From: Chryseobacterium camelliae
GTDB lineage: Bacteria; Bacteroidota; Bacteroidia; Flavobacteriales; Weeksellaceae
NCBI RefSeq assembly: GCF_027920545.1
Contig: NZ_CP115859.1
Location: 2,553,501-2,617,500 of the forward strand
Direction of reading: 5' to 3'
DNA: 64,000 nt
Position numbers and translations under genes: made by a program. Below the pieces are notes generated by a model. The model saw only the letters and a list, made by a program, of their open reading frames with translations. It did no database searches and was not told where the DNA came from. Below are positions 1 through 9,145 of the stretch, piece by piece. Position 1 is the stretch's first letter; each line of letters opens with the position of its first letter.

Positions 1-1
1 T

Positions 2-982
2 AATTGGGATGCAGCAAGTGTACAGTTAAAAACAAAACGAGTAAGTGTTCAGTCCGGATTTAAAACCGGAGCAAAAGATTTTGAACATTATACGGAATGG
101 ATGAGATATAATCTGGATTGGTTTTCAAAAAACTGGCCGGGAGTTGAATATCCATATAATGTGATGACTGCCATTCAGGGGTACGCCGATATGGAATATC
201 CTATGATGATTAATGATACAAGTATTCCTGATGATCTTCAGGATGCGAGATTAACGGCTGATCACGAAATTGCTCATACTTATTTCCCTTTTTATATGGG
301 AATTAATGAAACACGCTATGCTTTTATGGATGAAGGCTGGGCGACAACTTTGGAATATCTTATCGGAATTGATGAAAACGGAGAAGCTGCAGCAAAAGAA
401 TTCTACAAAAATTTTCGTGTAAAAAAATGGATTAAAGATCCTTCCTCAGAGCAGGATCAGCCTATTATTACCATGAGTACTCAGGTAAGCGGAGCGGGCT
501 ACGGAAACAATTCATATGTGAAATCTTCTTTATCTTATTTAGCGCTGAAAGATTATCTGGGTGACGAATTGTTTAAAAAAGCGCTTCATCATTATATGAA
601 TAACTGGAATGGAAAGCACCCGATTCCATGGGATTATTTTAATTCAATGAACACAGGTTCCGGAAAGAATCTGAACTGGTTTTTTAATAATTGGTTCTAT
701 ACCAACAACTACATCGACTTAAAAGTAGGGGCTGCGGCTCAGCAAAATAATCTGCTTTCTATCAGTGTAGATAATATAGGCGGTTTTGCTATTCCTTTTG
801 ATACAAAAATTAATTATGAGGACGGAGCAACAGAAACTATTCATTTTTCACCTTCAGTTTGGGAAAAAGATCAGACAAAGACGGTTCTTACTATTCCTAC
901 CAAGAAAAAAGTAAAATCCATAAATTTAGATGGAGGGCTCTTCATGGATTATACACCGGAAAATAATTCAAAAAACCTATAA
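2..982 (+). CDS. M1 family metallopeptidase, C-terminal part (5' end outside window)
   Basis: The reading frame is open from base 2 and has no stop before the first ATG at 101, so the gene begins upstream of the window. The gluzincin zinc site is intact: HEIAH (codons starting at 263) is followed by exactly 18 residues and then the third zinc ligand Glu in MDEGWA, the HExxH-x18-E spacing of M1 aminopeptidases. The C-terminal part (YFNSMNTGSGKNLNWFFNNWF and a following beta-rich stretch) resembles the helical and beta-sandwich domains of bacterial M1 enzymes. It probably trims N-terminal residues from peptides in the periplasm, but the signal peptide lies outside the window. The gene ends just before a strong bidirectional terminator. 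Confidence 0.88.
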   Translation, partial: NWDAASVQLKTKRVSVQSGFKTGAKDFEHYTEWMRYNLDWFSKNWPGVEYPYNVMTAIQGYADMEYPMMINDTSIPDDLQDARLTADHEIAHTYFPFYMGINETRYAFMDEGWATTLEYLIGIDENGEAAAKEFYKNFRVKKWIKDPSSEQDQPIITMSTQVSGAGYGNNSYVKSSLSYLALKDYLGDELFKKALHHYMNNWNGKHPIPWDYFNSMNTGSGKNLNWFFNNWFYTNNYIDLKVGAAAQQNNLLSISVDNIGGFAIPFDTKINYEDGATETIHFSPSVWEKDQTKTVLTIPTKKKVKSINLDGGLFMDYTPENNSKNL

Positions 983-984
983 AA

Positions 985-1014
985 AATAAGCCTGAGAATT
1001 TTCTCAGGCTTATT
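985..1014. terminator. Bidirectional intrinsic terminator
   Basis: A perfect 14-bp inverted repeat (985-998 with 1001-1014, core AAGCCTGAGA) separates two convergent genes, the M1 peptidase and the M43 protease. A/T flanks on both sides suit termination in both directions. Confidence 0.8.
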
Positions 1015-1034
1015 CTGTAGTATCAAGGTTAATT

Positions 1035-2042
1035 TTAATAGACTCTTAATCCAGCTCTCACCCCGGATGAAGCAACTACGGATTGCATTCTTGTTTTTTG
1101 TCCTCCCGAAAACATAAACATGGCGCCATCATCCACATAATCCATGTAGTTCATGAACATTACAGATCTTTGTACGCCGGTACAAGTGTTATATAGAGGG
1201 TAGGTTGGTTTTCCATAATTCGCTGTTGTTTGCGTAGGAGTATCTGTTACAAGGTCGTTTCCACAATTGGCATCTCCCCAGATATGTCTTAAATTAAGGT
1301 AGTGCCCTACCTCATGAGTCGCTGTTCTTCCAAGGTTAAAAGGAGAAGAAGCGCCTGTTTTCCCAAAGAAAGGAGCAGCAATTACCACACCGTCGTTCCA
1401 CAGACCTGCAGATTCCGGGAATGTGGCATATCCTAAAATAGTTCTTCCCTGGCTGGTCATTTTACCAACTACCCACATATTAAAATAATTAGTAGGGTTA
1501 GTAGCATCAATGCCTCCTGACGAAGCTTTTTTCATGGCATCATTGGTTCTCCAGCTTTTAGTGGTCGTTTTTTTCCTGATGGTATTTACTAATCTGAATT
1601 TTATTTTGGTATCCCCGGCGCTCACCGTCTGAAACTCACTAGGGATTTTACTAATATCGCTGTTAGTAGCTGTGAAATCTTCATTCAGCACAGCAATTTG
1701 CTCTGCAATTCTTGCGTCCGAAACATTTTCAGCGGTGGTATTATAAAGAACATTTACGACTACAGGAATTTCTACTGTTCCGTCAGCAAGTACTTTTCCT
1801 AATTTTAAATCATTAGCAAATTTTTCTGTATTGGTTTCCAAAGTAGCAAATTTCTGTCTTAGCTCAGGACTGTTTTTTAGAGCCTCCTGACGTATTTCTT
1901 CCGATGGGCAGCCTCTTTTTACTAGACCAGAAGATTCCTGAGTATTGGATAAATCTTCGGATTGATTGGTGATATTATCACTGTTACAAGATGATACAGC
2001 CCCTAAAGCCAGGATGCCTAATAGTAATTTTTTCATAACCAT
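1035..2042 (-). CDS. M43 (pappalysin/cytophagalysin-like) zinc metalloprotease lipoprotein
   Basis: This 335-aa protein starts with a lipoprotein signal (MKKLLLGILALGAVSSC, lipobox Cys at residue 19), so it is probably anchored in the outer membrane or surface-exposed. The metzincin motif HEVGHYLNLRH is at residues 243-253, giving three His zinc ligands, and MNYMDYVDD further on fits the Met-turn. The segment from about residue 90 is typical of M43 catalytic domains, and the region between the lipobox and residue 90 looks like a short propeptide. It belongs with the secreted M43 proteases common in Flavobacteriia. The start could also be the ATG two codons downstream (2036), which places MKK directly at the N-terminus. 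Confidence 0.85.
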   Translation of the reverse strand: MVMKKLLLGILALGAVSSCNSDNITNQSEDLSNTQESSGLVKRGCPSEEIRQEALKNSPELRQKFATLETNTEKFANDLKLGKVLADGTVEIPVVVNVLYNTTAENVSDARIAEQIAVLNEDFTATNSDISKIPSEFQTVSAGDTKIKFRLVNTIRKKTTTKSWRTNDAMKKASSGGIDATNPTNYFNMWVVGKMTSQGRTILGYATFPESAGLWNDGVVIAAPFFGKTGASSPFNLGRTATHEVGHYLNLRHIWGDANCGNDLVTDTPTQTTANYGKPTYPLYNTCTGVQRSVMFMNYMDYVDDGAMFMFSGGQKTRMQSVVASSGVRAGLRVY

Positions 2043-2212
2043 TCTCTTTAAAATTTCTTAAAGTGAATTTAGAATATTTGAAATTAATATGCAATAACAA
2101 TTTTAAATATATTGTATGGATGTGATAATAGTTTTGTTTTAAATTTGTTTTATTTGTATTATTTTTTAATTTTTGTTGGCTTTGTGTGTTTTTGATTTTC
2201 CGAAAGAAATAT

Positions 2213-2242
2213 AAAAAAACCTTTCCCTAAAAAGAGAAAGGC
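2213..2242 (-). terminator. Intrinsic terminator of the two-component cluster
   Basis: Read on the minus strand, an 8-bp stem (CCTTTCTC with GGGAAAGG, plus coordinates 2220-2241) is followed by a run of seven T. It sits about 45 bp after the response regulator stop codon. Confidence 0.75.
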
Positions 2243-2286
2243 TTCCTTGAGTTAAATATATAATTGAATGTGTTTATGGGTCTTAA

Positions 2287-2931
2287 TTAAGATTCTGCGA
2301 AACCATTTTTAATAGCGTAAATCGCTAAACCGACACGTGTTTTTAGCTCTAGTTTTTCGCAGAGCTGATCACGGTAGCTTTCTACGGTTCTCGGGCTACA
2401 GAACATTTTTTCTGCAATTTCCTTATAGCTGAGTTCTGTCACAGTATACTTTAAAAATTCTTTTTCCCGATCAGAAATTTTTATATTGCCGTCAGAGCCA
2501 TGAGGATTGTTCAGATTTGAAAGAATGATTTTTGAAGCCCATTCCGGATAAAAATAACCGTCTTTATTCAATCTGGTTAAGGCTTCTTCCAGATCTTTTG
2601 GATGAGTATTTTTCAGCAGGTAGCCTTTTGCCCCGTTTTTAACCATTTTGATCACGCTTTTATCATCTCCCTGCATGCTGAGAGCCATTACCTTGATATC
2701 CGGATGGTTCTCCTGGAGCCATAATACCGTTTCGAAACCATCCATAATTGGCATGCTGATGTCTAATAGTATGATATCGGGTATTGCGTTTTTCTCTTCA
2801 AACTTTTGAATAAGATCTTTTCCGTTTTCTGCAACATAAATAACTTCAAAATCGTTAAAATTATCAATAATTCCTTCCAAAGCTTTTGCAATGAGTACGT
2901 GGTCGTCTACAATTACTATCGTCTTTTTCAT
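2287..2931 (-). CDS. NarL/LuxR-family DNA-binding response regulator
   Basis: This 214-aa protein has an N-terminal receiver domain and a C-terminal LuxR-type helix-turn-helix. The acidic pocket is D9/D10, and the phospho-acceptor is D57 in DIILLDISMP. The output domain (about residues 150-210) holds SYKEIAEKMFCSPRTVESY, the scaffold and recognition helices of the GerE fold. Its start overlaps the stop of the upstream histidine kinase gene by 4 nt, so the pair is translationally coupled. The targets cannot be told from this sequence. Confidence 0.92.
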   Translation of the reverse strand: MKKTIVIVDDHVLIAKALEGIIDNFNDFEVIYVAENGKDLIQKFEEKNAIPDIILLDISMPIMDGFETVLWLQENHPDIKVMALSMQGDDKSVIKMVKNGAKGYLLKNTHPKDLEEALTRLNKDGYFYPEWASKIILSNLNNPHGSDGNIKISDREKEFLKYTVTELSYKEIAEKMFCSPRTVESYRDQLCEKLELKTRVGLAIYAIKNGFAES

Positions 2932-3713
2932 GGCTGTCTTTTTAAAATTATTTTAACTCGTGTTCCTTTGTTTTTCTCACTTTCTATTATAAAATCTGCA
3001 TTAATGATTTTTGCCCTGTTTTTCATGTTGGTAAGACCGATTCCGTTATTGAGTGTCTTTGAAATATCAAAACCTATTCCATCATCATTAATTTCGAGCT
3101 CCCAAAGAAAATCGTCAGAGGTATCTAACCGGATATAAATATTCTTACATTGAGAATGTTTTATGCTATTTTGAATAAATTCCTGAGTAATTCTTAGAAG
3201 CACATTTTTATGTACAAAGCTTAGATCCATCCGGTCAAAATTGTGCTCAAAAATGATATGGCACTTCTTAAAGGAGTTGGTGTTGTCTACTTCTTCCTGG
3301 ATGAGTGTTACAATTTCTTTTTTATTAATATTGTCATCCGTCAGTGTCTTTGAAAGACTTCGAAGATCCTGTAACGACTGATTGATGATATGAGAAACCT
3401 GCTCAATTCTTTCACTGGCTTCCGGAACTTTATTTTCATACAGCATTTGCTGGGTGTAGAGACTTACCAGAGTGAGCTTTTGCCCTATATTATCGTGCAG
3501 TTCTCTCCCGATTTGATGCATGGTTGCCTGCTGAATTTCCAGCTGCGTAGCAAGCAATTCCTTTTGATGAATTTCGTTATTGATTTCGATCTCATTTAAA
3601 TATTCCTTTTTTCTCTGCTGGTATTTTCTAATGTAGATCATTATGGCTACAACAAAGAATACAAAGAACAGATTAAATAAAATAATCGTTAAGAATAATT
3701 CTGTTTTCCCCAT
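2928..3713 (-). CDS. HisKA_3-type sensor histidine kinase with one TM segment
   Basis: This 261-aa kinase has one N-terminal membrane segment (about residues 7-28) and then a coiled-coil linker. The dimerisation/phospho-acceptor helix has H73 in IGRELHDNIGQKL, and the HATPase domain shows N (EFIQNSIKH), G1 (DDGIGFD) and G2 (GIGLTNMKNRA) boxes. It belongs to the DesK/LiaS/NarX-like class that phosphorylates NarL-type regulators, here the product of the next gene. It has no separate sensor domain. The preceding multi-TM gene overlaps it by 25 nt and may supply the sensing part; that is inference. Confidence 0.92.
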   Translation of the reverse strand: MGKTELFLTIILFNLFFVFFVVAIMIYIRKYQQRKKEYLNEIEINNEIHQKELLATQLEIQQATMHQIGRELHDNIGQKLTLVSLYTQQMLYENKVPEASERIEQVSHIINQSLQDLRSLSKTLTDDNINKKEIVTLIQEEVDNTNSFKKCHIIFEHNFDRMDLSFVHKNVLLRITQEFIQNSIKHSQCKNIYIRLDTSDDFLWELEINDDGIGFDISKTLNNGIGLTNMKNRAKIINADFIIESEKNKGTRVKIILKRQP

Positions 3714-4345
3714 ACGAATGAACTTGCAAATAAAATATACATAATAATTCCAGACATCAGGAAGTAGTTAAAATAGATATCCCAAATTTCTTTATGTTCG
3801 AACAACTGAAAGTAAAATGACCAAAACGGAAGTGTCCCGATATAAAACAAAGTTACTCCAATATTGACGTAAAACATTCTGTTTTTTGCAAAATGTAAAA
3901 TATTATCAGAGTTAATTTGCTTATAATATTCCATGACTACAAGAAACATGAGTAGTAAACTTCCAAAAGTATAAGTGAAAGAATAAATAATTTTGTTCTT
4001 TAAAATATTAAAATACAACTCATGTGGAATAAATGACAATAGATAGAGCGCAGTAAATAGGTAAAAAAGATTTTTCTTATCCAAAGATTTCCATGCATAT
4101 AGCCAATAAAAGAATATAAACTCTATTGGGATAACAAAATAATTGTAGAATATAATTTTAGATACAGAAGCATAGCTGGCTACATATTTTGCAAAGGTTT
4201 CGCAACAAAAGATAAAAATAAGAAAAAAGGAAAAATAGATATAGTGGCTTCCCTTTAATTTTTTAAAATATAAAATTGATGCTAGTGCTGCAATGCCCTC
4301 GCTTGTTCTCATTAAATTTTGCAGTAATATCTGGAAATCGGTCAT
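3689..4345 (-). CDS. Multi-TM membrane protein of unknown function, coupled to the histidine kinase
   Basis: This 218-aa protein is almost entirely hydrophobic, with about seven predicted membrane segments of regular spacing and short loops. I do not recognise a named family. Its 3' end overlaps the histidine kinase gene by 25 nt, which implies co-translation and suggests it is the membrane sensor or partner of that kinase. Phe, Tyr and Ile are very abundant. No catalytic motif is visible. Confidence 0.7.
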   Translation of the reverse strand: MTDFQILLQNLMRTSEGIAALASILYFKKLKGSHYIYFSFFLIFIFCCETFAKYVASYASVSKIIFYNYFVIPIEFIFFYWLYAWKSLDKKNLFYLFTALYLLSFIPHELYFNILKNKIIYSFTYTFGSLLLMFLVVMEYYKQINSDNILHFAKNRMFYVNIGVTLFYIGTLPFWSFYFQLFEHKEIWDIYFNYFLMSGIIMYILFASSFVWGKQNYS

Positions 4346-4356
4346 TTAAAAATAAA

Positions 4357-4860
4357 TTAATAAGACTCAACATTAGTTGACCCTGGTGGAACTAGATCAC
4401 CGTGATTTTGTGCCATAGCCATTCTTCCGGTTATTGCCAAAGCATTTTCTTCACTTTCAAAAGGATTAAAATCATAGTTTTGATTTTGCTCTTTTTTTGT
4501 GGGAACCATAACTAAAGTATGTTTTTTAGAAAAATTTTCAGGTATAGGTTCTTGAGGGATTTCAGGATAAGCTGCATAATAAAAACGTACTCCTAAATCT
4601 TCCTCGGAAATTGGTGAATCAAGGTTTTGAGCTGCTTCTTCTATCTCAGCGATGAATTTTTTTAATGTCACAAGATCAAACCAAATTGAATGTGCATCAT
4701 CTATACCTAGCTTTTCGTTGATAAACGTTAGCTGATTTGAGCGGTAGTTATCAATTAGATTCTGAATAATTTCAGTTGATAGTCTTGCTGAGTTGCCAGC
4801 ATTAAAATTTTCATTGTCTGTTGATTCCATTTTATTAGTGTTTATAAATGATAGGTACAA
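4357..4860 (-). CDS. Conserved-looking hypothetical protein upstream of the two-component genes
   Basis: This 167-aa soluble protein has no signal peptide or membrane segment. The more natural start is the ATG at residue 11 (MESTDNENF, position 4830), since the ten residues before it are low in charge and start close to the promoter region. Visible blocks are NLIDNYRSNQLTFINEKLGIDDAHSIWFDL and the acidic helix LKKFIAEIEEAAQN, then RFYYAAYPEIP. I have the impression of having seen this pattern in other Flavobacteriia proteins but cannot name a function. It lies 11 bp upstream of the multi-TM gene on the same strand, so the four genes from here to the response regulator probably form one operon. 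Confidence 0.65.
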   Translation of the reverse strand: MYLSFINTNKMESTDNENFNAGNSARLSTEIIQNLIDNYRSNQLTFINEKLGIDDAHSIWFDLVTLKKFIAEIEEAAQNLDSPISEEDLGVRFYYAAYPEIPQEPIPENFSKKHTLVMVPTKKEQNQNYDFNPFESEENALAITGRMAMAQNHGDLVPPGSTNVESY

Positions 4861-5182
4861 ATCTCTGAAAAAAAAATGTAATGCGACATGGTTTTTTCCC
4901 GAATTAAAAATCCGTGTTTTTACGGATTGTGTTTATTGGATGGATTGGATATGACTTATCATAAAAAAATAAGTACCGAAGACCAGATTTACAGCACTTA
5001 TTATAAATATATATTTACAAAATTTGATGTCAGAAAAAAATAAAATATAAAAATATGGATGATGGATTTTCAACGAATTACAACCTAGATGATAATTTGA
5101 AAATTTATACGAGGAAAAACTCTATAATAAATGATAGATTTGCAGCGATTATTTAATCGGTTAAACATAAAAAAATTATAAA
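4861..5182. other. Divergent intergenic region with a possible promoter element
   Basis: This AT-rich region separates a minus-strand operon from the plus-strand FKBP gene. TAGATTTG at 5135-5142 fits the Bacteroidota -7 consensus TAnnTTTG and is 40 bp before the FKBP start. The nearest TTTG (5096-5099) is 35 bp upstream, too far for a normal -33 box. I see no ORF or RNA gene here. Confidence 0.35.
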
Positions 5183-5887
5183 ATGAAAAGACAGACTATC
5201 GCATTATTTTGCATAGCAGTATTTAGTATTTCATGTGCTAAGAAAGATGAGACTAAAATGGATAGCAAATACACTGATGATCAAAAAGCTTCTTATTATA
5301 TAGGTTTAAGTATTGCCCAAAACATGAAGCAAGAAGGTTTCAAAGTAGATGCAGACCTTTTAGCTCAGGCTATTAAAGAAGAAATGAATGGGACAAAAAA
5401 GTTGATGCCGGCTGAAGAAATGACTGCCTTTATGCAGGAATTTATGCAGAAGCAACATGAAAAAAAACAAGCTGAATCGGGAGTGCAAGCAGATGAAAAT
5501 AAGAAAAAAGGTCTGGATTTTCTTACAAAAAATAAAAGTAATCCTAAAATAAAAACCACAGCTTCAGGTTTGCAATATGAAGTGTTGCAGGAAGGTGATG
5601 GTACAACAAAACCAAAAGCGTCAGATGTTGTACAGGTAAAATATACTGGAAAGCTTCTGGATGGAACTGTTTTCGACTCTACTGACAAAAATGGAGGCGC
5701 TCCAATGGATATTAATCTGGGTGCGGTAATCAAAGGATGGACAGAAGGTATCCAACTCATGAGCAAAGGATCTAAATACAGATTTTACATTCCTTCAGAT
5801 TTGGCTTATGGAGATAACGGTGCCGGACCAGTAATTCCTGCAGGCGCTACTATCATTTTTGATGTGGAATTAGTGAGTATAAAATAG
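5183..5887 (+). CDS. FKBP-type peptidyl-prolyl isomerase, lipoprotein
   Basis: This 234-aa protein has a lipoprotein signal (lipobox ISC, Cys18), then an FKBP N-terminal dimerisation domain (about 30-110, SYYIGLSIAQNM). A helical linker rich in K/E/Q follows, then a C-terminal FKBP domain (about 125-234, with VKYTGKLLDGTVFDST and IPSDLAYGD). This is the FkpA/Mip architecture: a dimeric periplasmic prolyl isomerase and chaperone. A close paralogue with the same architecture but a normal signal peptide is at 36605-37288. The gene is followed by a strong hairpin. Confidence 0.93.
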   Translation: MKRQTIALFCIAVFSISCAKKDETKMDSKYTDDQKASYYIGLSIAQNMKQEGFKVDADLLAQAIKEEMNGTKKLMPAEEMTAFMQEFMQKQHEKKQAESGVQADENKKKGLDFLTKNKSNPKIKTTASGLQYEVLQEGDGTTKPKASDVVQVKYTGKLLDGTVFDSTDKNGGAPMDINLGAVIKGWTEGIQLMSKGSKYRFYIPSDLAYGDNGAGPVIPAGATIIFDVELVSIK

Positions 5888-5955
5888 AGATATTGTTGGT
5901 TGTAAGGTTGGCAACAATCGAATTTGCTTGTTTTATAGCTGATATGTTACAAATA

Positions 5956-5987
5956 GAATTTCCGCAGATTTTTGTCTGCGGAAATTC
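5956..5987. terminator. Hairpin between FKBP and clpB, likely bidirectional terminator
   Basis: A perfect 13-bp stem (5956-5968 with 5975-5987, core TTTCCGCAGA) has a 6-nt T-rich loop between two convergent genes. The T tract after it is short, so efficiency is uncertain. Confidence 0.65.
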
Positions 5988-6017
5988 TTCAAAAATAATA
6001 TATATGAAAAAAACTAC

Positions 6018-8612
6018 TTATTGCTCAGTAGGTCTGAAAACCAAACCCGTTTCCTCAAAATAATCCAAAGTGATTCTGTCACCGTCATTTACCGTTCCTG
6101 CAAGAATCTCTCGGGATAATTTATTTAAAACTTCCTGCTGAATAACTCTTTTCAAAGGTCTTGCACCGAAAACCGGATCGTACCCTTTATTCATCAGATA
6201 GTCTACAGCGTCTTGTGTTGCTGTCATAATGATATTTCGTTTTGCCAGCATATCATTGAATCCTCTCAACTGATATGTAACGATTTTTCCGATTTCTTTT
6301 CTTCTTAGAGGCTGGAATAATACCACCTCGTCAATTCTGTTTAAGAACTCCGGACGTAATGTTTGTTTCAATAAATCGAAAACTTCGTCTTTTGTTTTGT
6401 CTACAATCTCATCTTGGTTTTCATCCGTAATGTTCTCAAAATTCTCCTGAATCAGGTGTGAGCCTAAATTCGAAGTCATAATGATAATCGAATTTTTAAA
6501 ATTCACCACTCTGCCTTTGTTGTCCGTCAAACGACCGTCATCCAAAACCTGTAATAAAGTATTGAAAACATCAGGATGTGCTTTTTCAATTTCATCCAAA
6601 AGTACCACAGAATAAGGTCTTCTTCTCACAGCTTCTGTTAATTGTCCTCCCTCATCATATCCTACATATCCAGGAGGGGCACCAACAAGCCTAGATACGC
6701 TGTGTCTTTCCTGGTATTCACTCATATCGATTCTCGTCATATTGTTTTCGTCATCAAATAAAAACTCAGCCAAAGCTTTTGCCAGTTCCGTTTTTCCGAC
6801 ACCGGTGGTTCCCAGGAATAGGAAAGATCCGATGGGTTTTTTATCATCACTCAGTCCGGCTCTGTTTCTTCTGATCGCATCTGCTACTGCCTGAATGGCT
6901 TCGTCTTGTCCTACAACCCTGTGATGGAGCTCGGTTTCAAGACTTAACAACTTCTCTCTTTCAGACTGTAATAGTTTGGTAACAGGAATTCCTGTCCATT
7001 TTGCAATGACTTCTGAAATGTTTTCGGAAGTTACTTCTTCTTTAATCAATTCATTCTGATGGTTTTGCATCTCCAGTTCCAGTTTCTGCAAAGCATCCTC
7101 CTTCTCTTTTATTTTTCCGTACTGAATTTCAGCAACTTTTGCATAATCTCCTGCTCTTGAAGCTCTTTCAGCCTCCAGTTTCAGAGATTCAATATCTTTT
7201 TTAATCTGAGTCAAATCCTCAGATTTTTGTTTCTCTTTCAGCCATTTTGCATTAATTTCATTTCTTTCTTCCGAAATTTTTGAAATATCTTCTTTTAAAT
7301 GGTCAATTTTTGTCTGGTTGCCTTCTCTTGAAATGGCAGCCAATTCAATTTCCAGCTGCATTAATCTTCTGTCTAAAACATCCAGTTCTTCCGGTTTTGA
7401 ATTGATTTCCATTCTCAATTTAGCCGAAGCTTCATCAATTAAGTCAATCGCTTTATCCGGTAAAAATCTGTCCGAAATATATCGTTGAGACATTTCCACA
7501 GCTGCAATGATTGCTTCATCTTTGATTCTTACCTTATGATGCGCTTCATATTTATCCTTAATTCCACGAAGAATAGAAATGGCGGATTCAGTATCCGGTT
7601 CTTCCACCATTACTTTCTGGAAACGTCTTTCTAGTGCTTTATCTTTTTCAAAATATTTTTGATATTCATTTAAAGTGGTGGCACCGATGGCTCTTAATTC
7701 TCCTCTTGCCAAAGCAGGTTTCAAAATATTTGCAGCATCCATGGCGCCTTCTCCCCCTCCTGCTCCCACCAACGTGTGGATTTCATCAATGAAAAGAATG
7801 ATTTGCCCGTCTGATTTGATTACTTCATTCACCACCGATTTCAAACGCTCTTCAAATTCACCTTTGTATTTTGCACCGGCGATCAAAGCTCCCATATCCA
7901 ATGAATACAAGGTTTTATCCATCAAATTCTCCGGAATATCCCCGGAAATGATACGGTGTGCAATTCCTTCTGCAATGGCGGTTTTACCAACTCCTGGTTC
8001 ACCAATCAGGATCGGGTTGTTTTTCGTTCTTCTTGAAAGGATCTGTAAAACCCTTCTTATTTCCTCATCACGACCGATTACAGGATCTAATTTTCCTTCG
8101 GCTGCTAGTTCGTTGAAGTTTTTAGCATACTTATTTAAAGCTTGATAAGTCTGTTCCGAGCTTGCAGATGTTGCCTTACTTCCTTTTCTTAGTTCCTTAA
8201 TGCCGCCTTCCAGAAGACTTTTTGTAACACCCATATCTTTCAGCATTTTCGAAACTTCTGAATGGGTTTCTAAAAGCGAAAGCCATAAATGTTCAATGGT
8301 TACAAATTCGTCACCCATTTTTTTTGCTATGTTGGGGGCATCAAGCAAAACTTTGTTTGCCGATTGTGAAAGATAAATACTTCCTCCCTGTACTTTCGGA
8401 AGTTTTTCTAAATTTTCACGGTTACGCTCTCTTAATAAAGTAGCATCAGCTTCTGATTTCTTTAATAAGAATGGCGATATGTTTTCATCTACCTGAAAAA
8501 TTCCTTCAAGTAAATGTTGAGGTTCTATTTGCTGATTGCCAAATTCCATAGCGACTTGTTGTGCTGCCTGGATGGCTTCCTGCGATTTTACGGTATATTG
8601 ATTTAAATTCAT
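6018..8612 (-). CDS. clpB: ATP-dependent disaggregase ClpB (Hsp100)
   Basis: At 864 aa this is a full-length class I Hsp100. It has an N-terminal Clp-N double repeat (1-145) and AAA+ module 1 with Walker A GEPGVGKTA and Walker B IILFIDEIHT. The middle coiled-coil domain (about 400-530, rich in K/E) distinguishes ClpB from ClpA/C. AAA+ module 2 has GTTGVGKTE, and the C-terminal D2-small domain has GARPLKRVIQ. It reactivates aggregated proteins together with DnaK. It is transcribed alone, convergent with the FKBP gene. No heat-shock operator could be identified in the upstream region. Confidence 0.97.
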   Translation of the reverse strand: MNLNQYTVKSQEAIQAAQQVAMEFGNQQIEPQHLLEGIFQVDENISPFLLKKSEADATLLRERNRENLEKLPKVQGGSIYLSQSANKVLLDAPNIAKKMGDEFVTIEHLWLSLLETHSEVSKMLKDMGVTKSLLEGGIKELRKGSKATSASSEQTYQALNKYAKNFNELAAEGKLDPVIGRDEEIRRVLQILSRRTKNNPILIGEPGVGKTAIAEGIAHRIISGDIPENLMDKTLYSLDMGALIAGAKYKGEFEERLKSVVNEVIKSDGQIILFIDEIHTLVGAGGGEGAMDAANILKPALARGELRAIGATTLNEYQKYFEKDKALERRFQKVMVEEPDTESAISILRGIKDKYEAHHKVRIKDEAIIAAVEMSQRYISDRFLPDKAIDLIDEASAKLRMEINSKPEELDVLDRRLMQLEIELAAISREGNQTKIDHLKEDISKISEERNEINAKWLKEKQKSEDLTQIKKDIESLKLEAERASRAGDYAKVAEIQYGKIKEKEDALQKLELEMQNHQNELIKEEVTSENISEVIAKWTGIPVTKLLQSEREKLLSLETELHHRVVGQDEAIQAVADAIRRNRAGLSDDKKPIGSFLFLGTTGVGKTELAKALAEFLFDDENNMTRIDMSEYQERHSVSRLVGAPPGYVGYDEGGQLTEAVRRRPYSVVLLDEIEKAHPDVFNTLLQVLDDGRLTDNKGRVVNFKNSIIIMTSNLGSHLIQENFENITDENQDEIVDKTKDEVFDLLKQTLRPEFLNRIDEVVLFQPLRRKEIGKIVTYQLRGFNDMLAKRNIIMTATQDAVDYLMNKGYDPVFGARPLKRVIQQEVLNKLSREILAGTVNDGDRITLDYFEETGLVFRPTEQ

Positions 8613-9145
8613 ATTGTATTTGTTTTTGATTTCTTACTCTTTAGTTTTTTCTTTTTTTAGATTTTAGACATCAGATTTCAGACCATAAGAGTCAAATAAA
8701 TGTTAATTTTTAAATCCGATTTTCTAATTTCTGATGTCCTCAATCTTATTTAATCATTTAATTCTGATTTCTTAATCTCAAAAAGTGTTCAATTATTGAT
8801 TTTTTAAAAATAATGGACAAAATTTCCGAAATATGTATTTTCGGAAACGTTGAAAACGACAAAATTTCCGATTCGATTGATTTAAATAAAAAATTATGGA
8901 AAAACAGTCAGTTGGGTTTGGAATGATAAAACTGAGAAGGGGTAAAATGATATGAGTTGCCTAAATATTTATGGGCGAAATCAAAATTCCCCTCCTGTGG
9001 AGGGGTGGCGAAAAAAGAATTTTTGACGGGGTGGCTTTAAAATAACATTTATAGATTTAGCTTTGGTCAGTTCTTATAGCTTGTAAAAATCATCCTCTCA
9101 AAATCAGATTATTAAAATCAAAATAGCTATTTTTGCGTTTTACAG
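8613..9145. repeat. Intergenic region with two unrelated palindromic repeats
   Basis: No gene is seen between clpB and the TetR gene, which are divergent. Two structures stand out: a 9-bp inverted repeat GACATCAGA (8667-8675) with TCTGATGTC (8730-8738), and a G/C-rich hairpin CCCCTCC (8989-8995) with GGAGGGG (8999-9005) followed at 9025-9034 by a second GGGGTGG copy. The second has the look of a dispersed flavobacterial intergenic repeat. TATTTTTG at about 9128 could be the -7 box of the TetR gene, but no -33 box is at the right distance. Confidence 0.5.

Noticed and set aside
5096..5142. Full promoter before the FKBP lipoprotein
   Set aside because: The -7 box is good but the only TTTG is 35 bp upstream, beyond the normal 17-23 bp.
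7675..8145. 156-aa plus-strand ORF opposite clpB
   Set aside because: It is an antisense shadow of conserved clpB codons without start context or family pattern.
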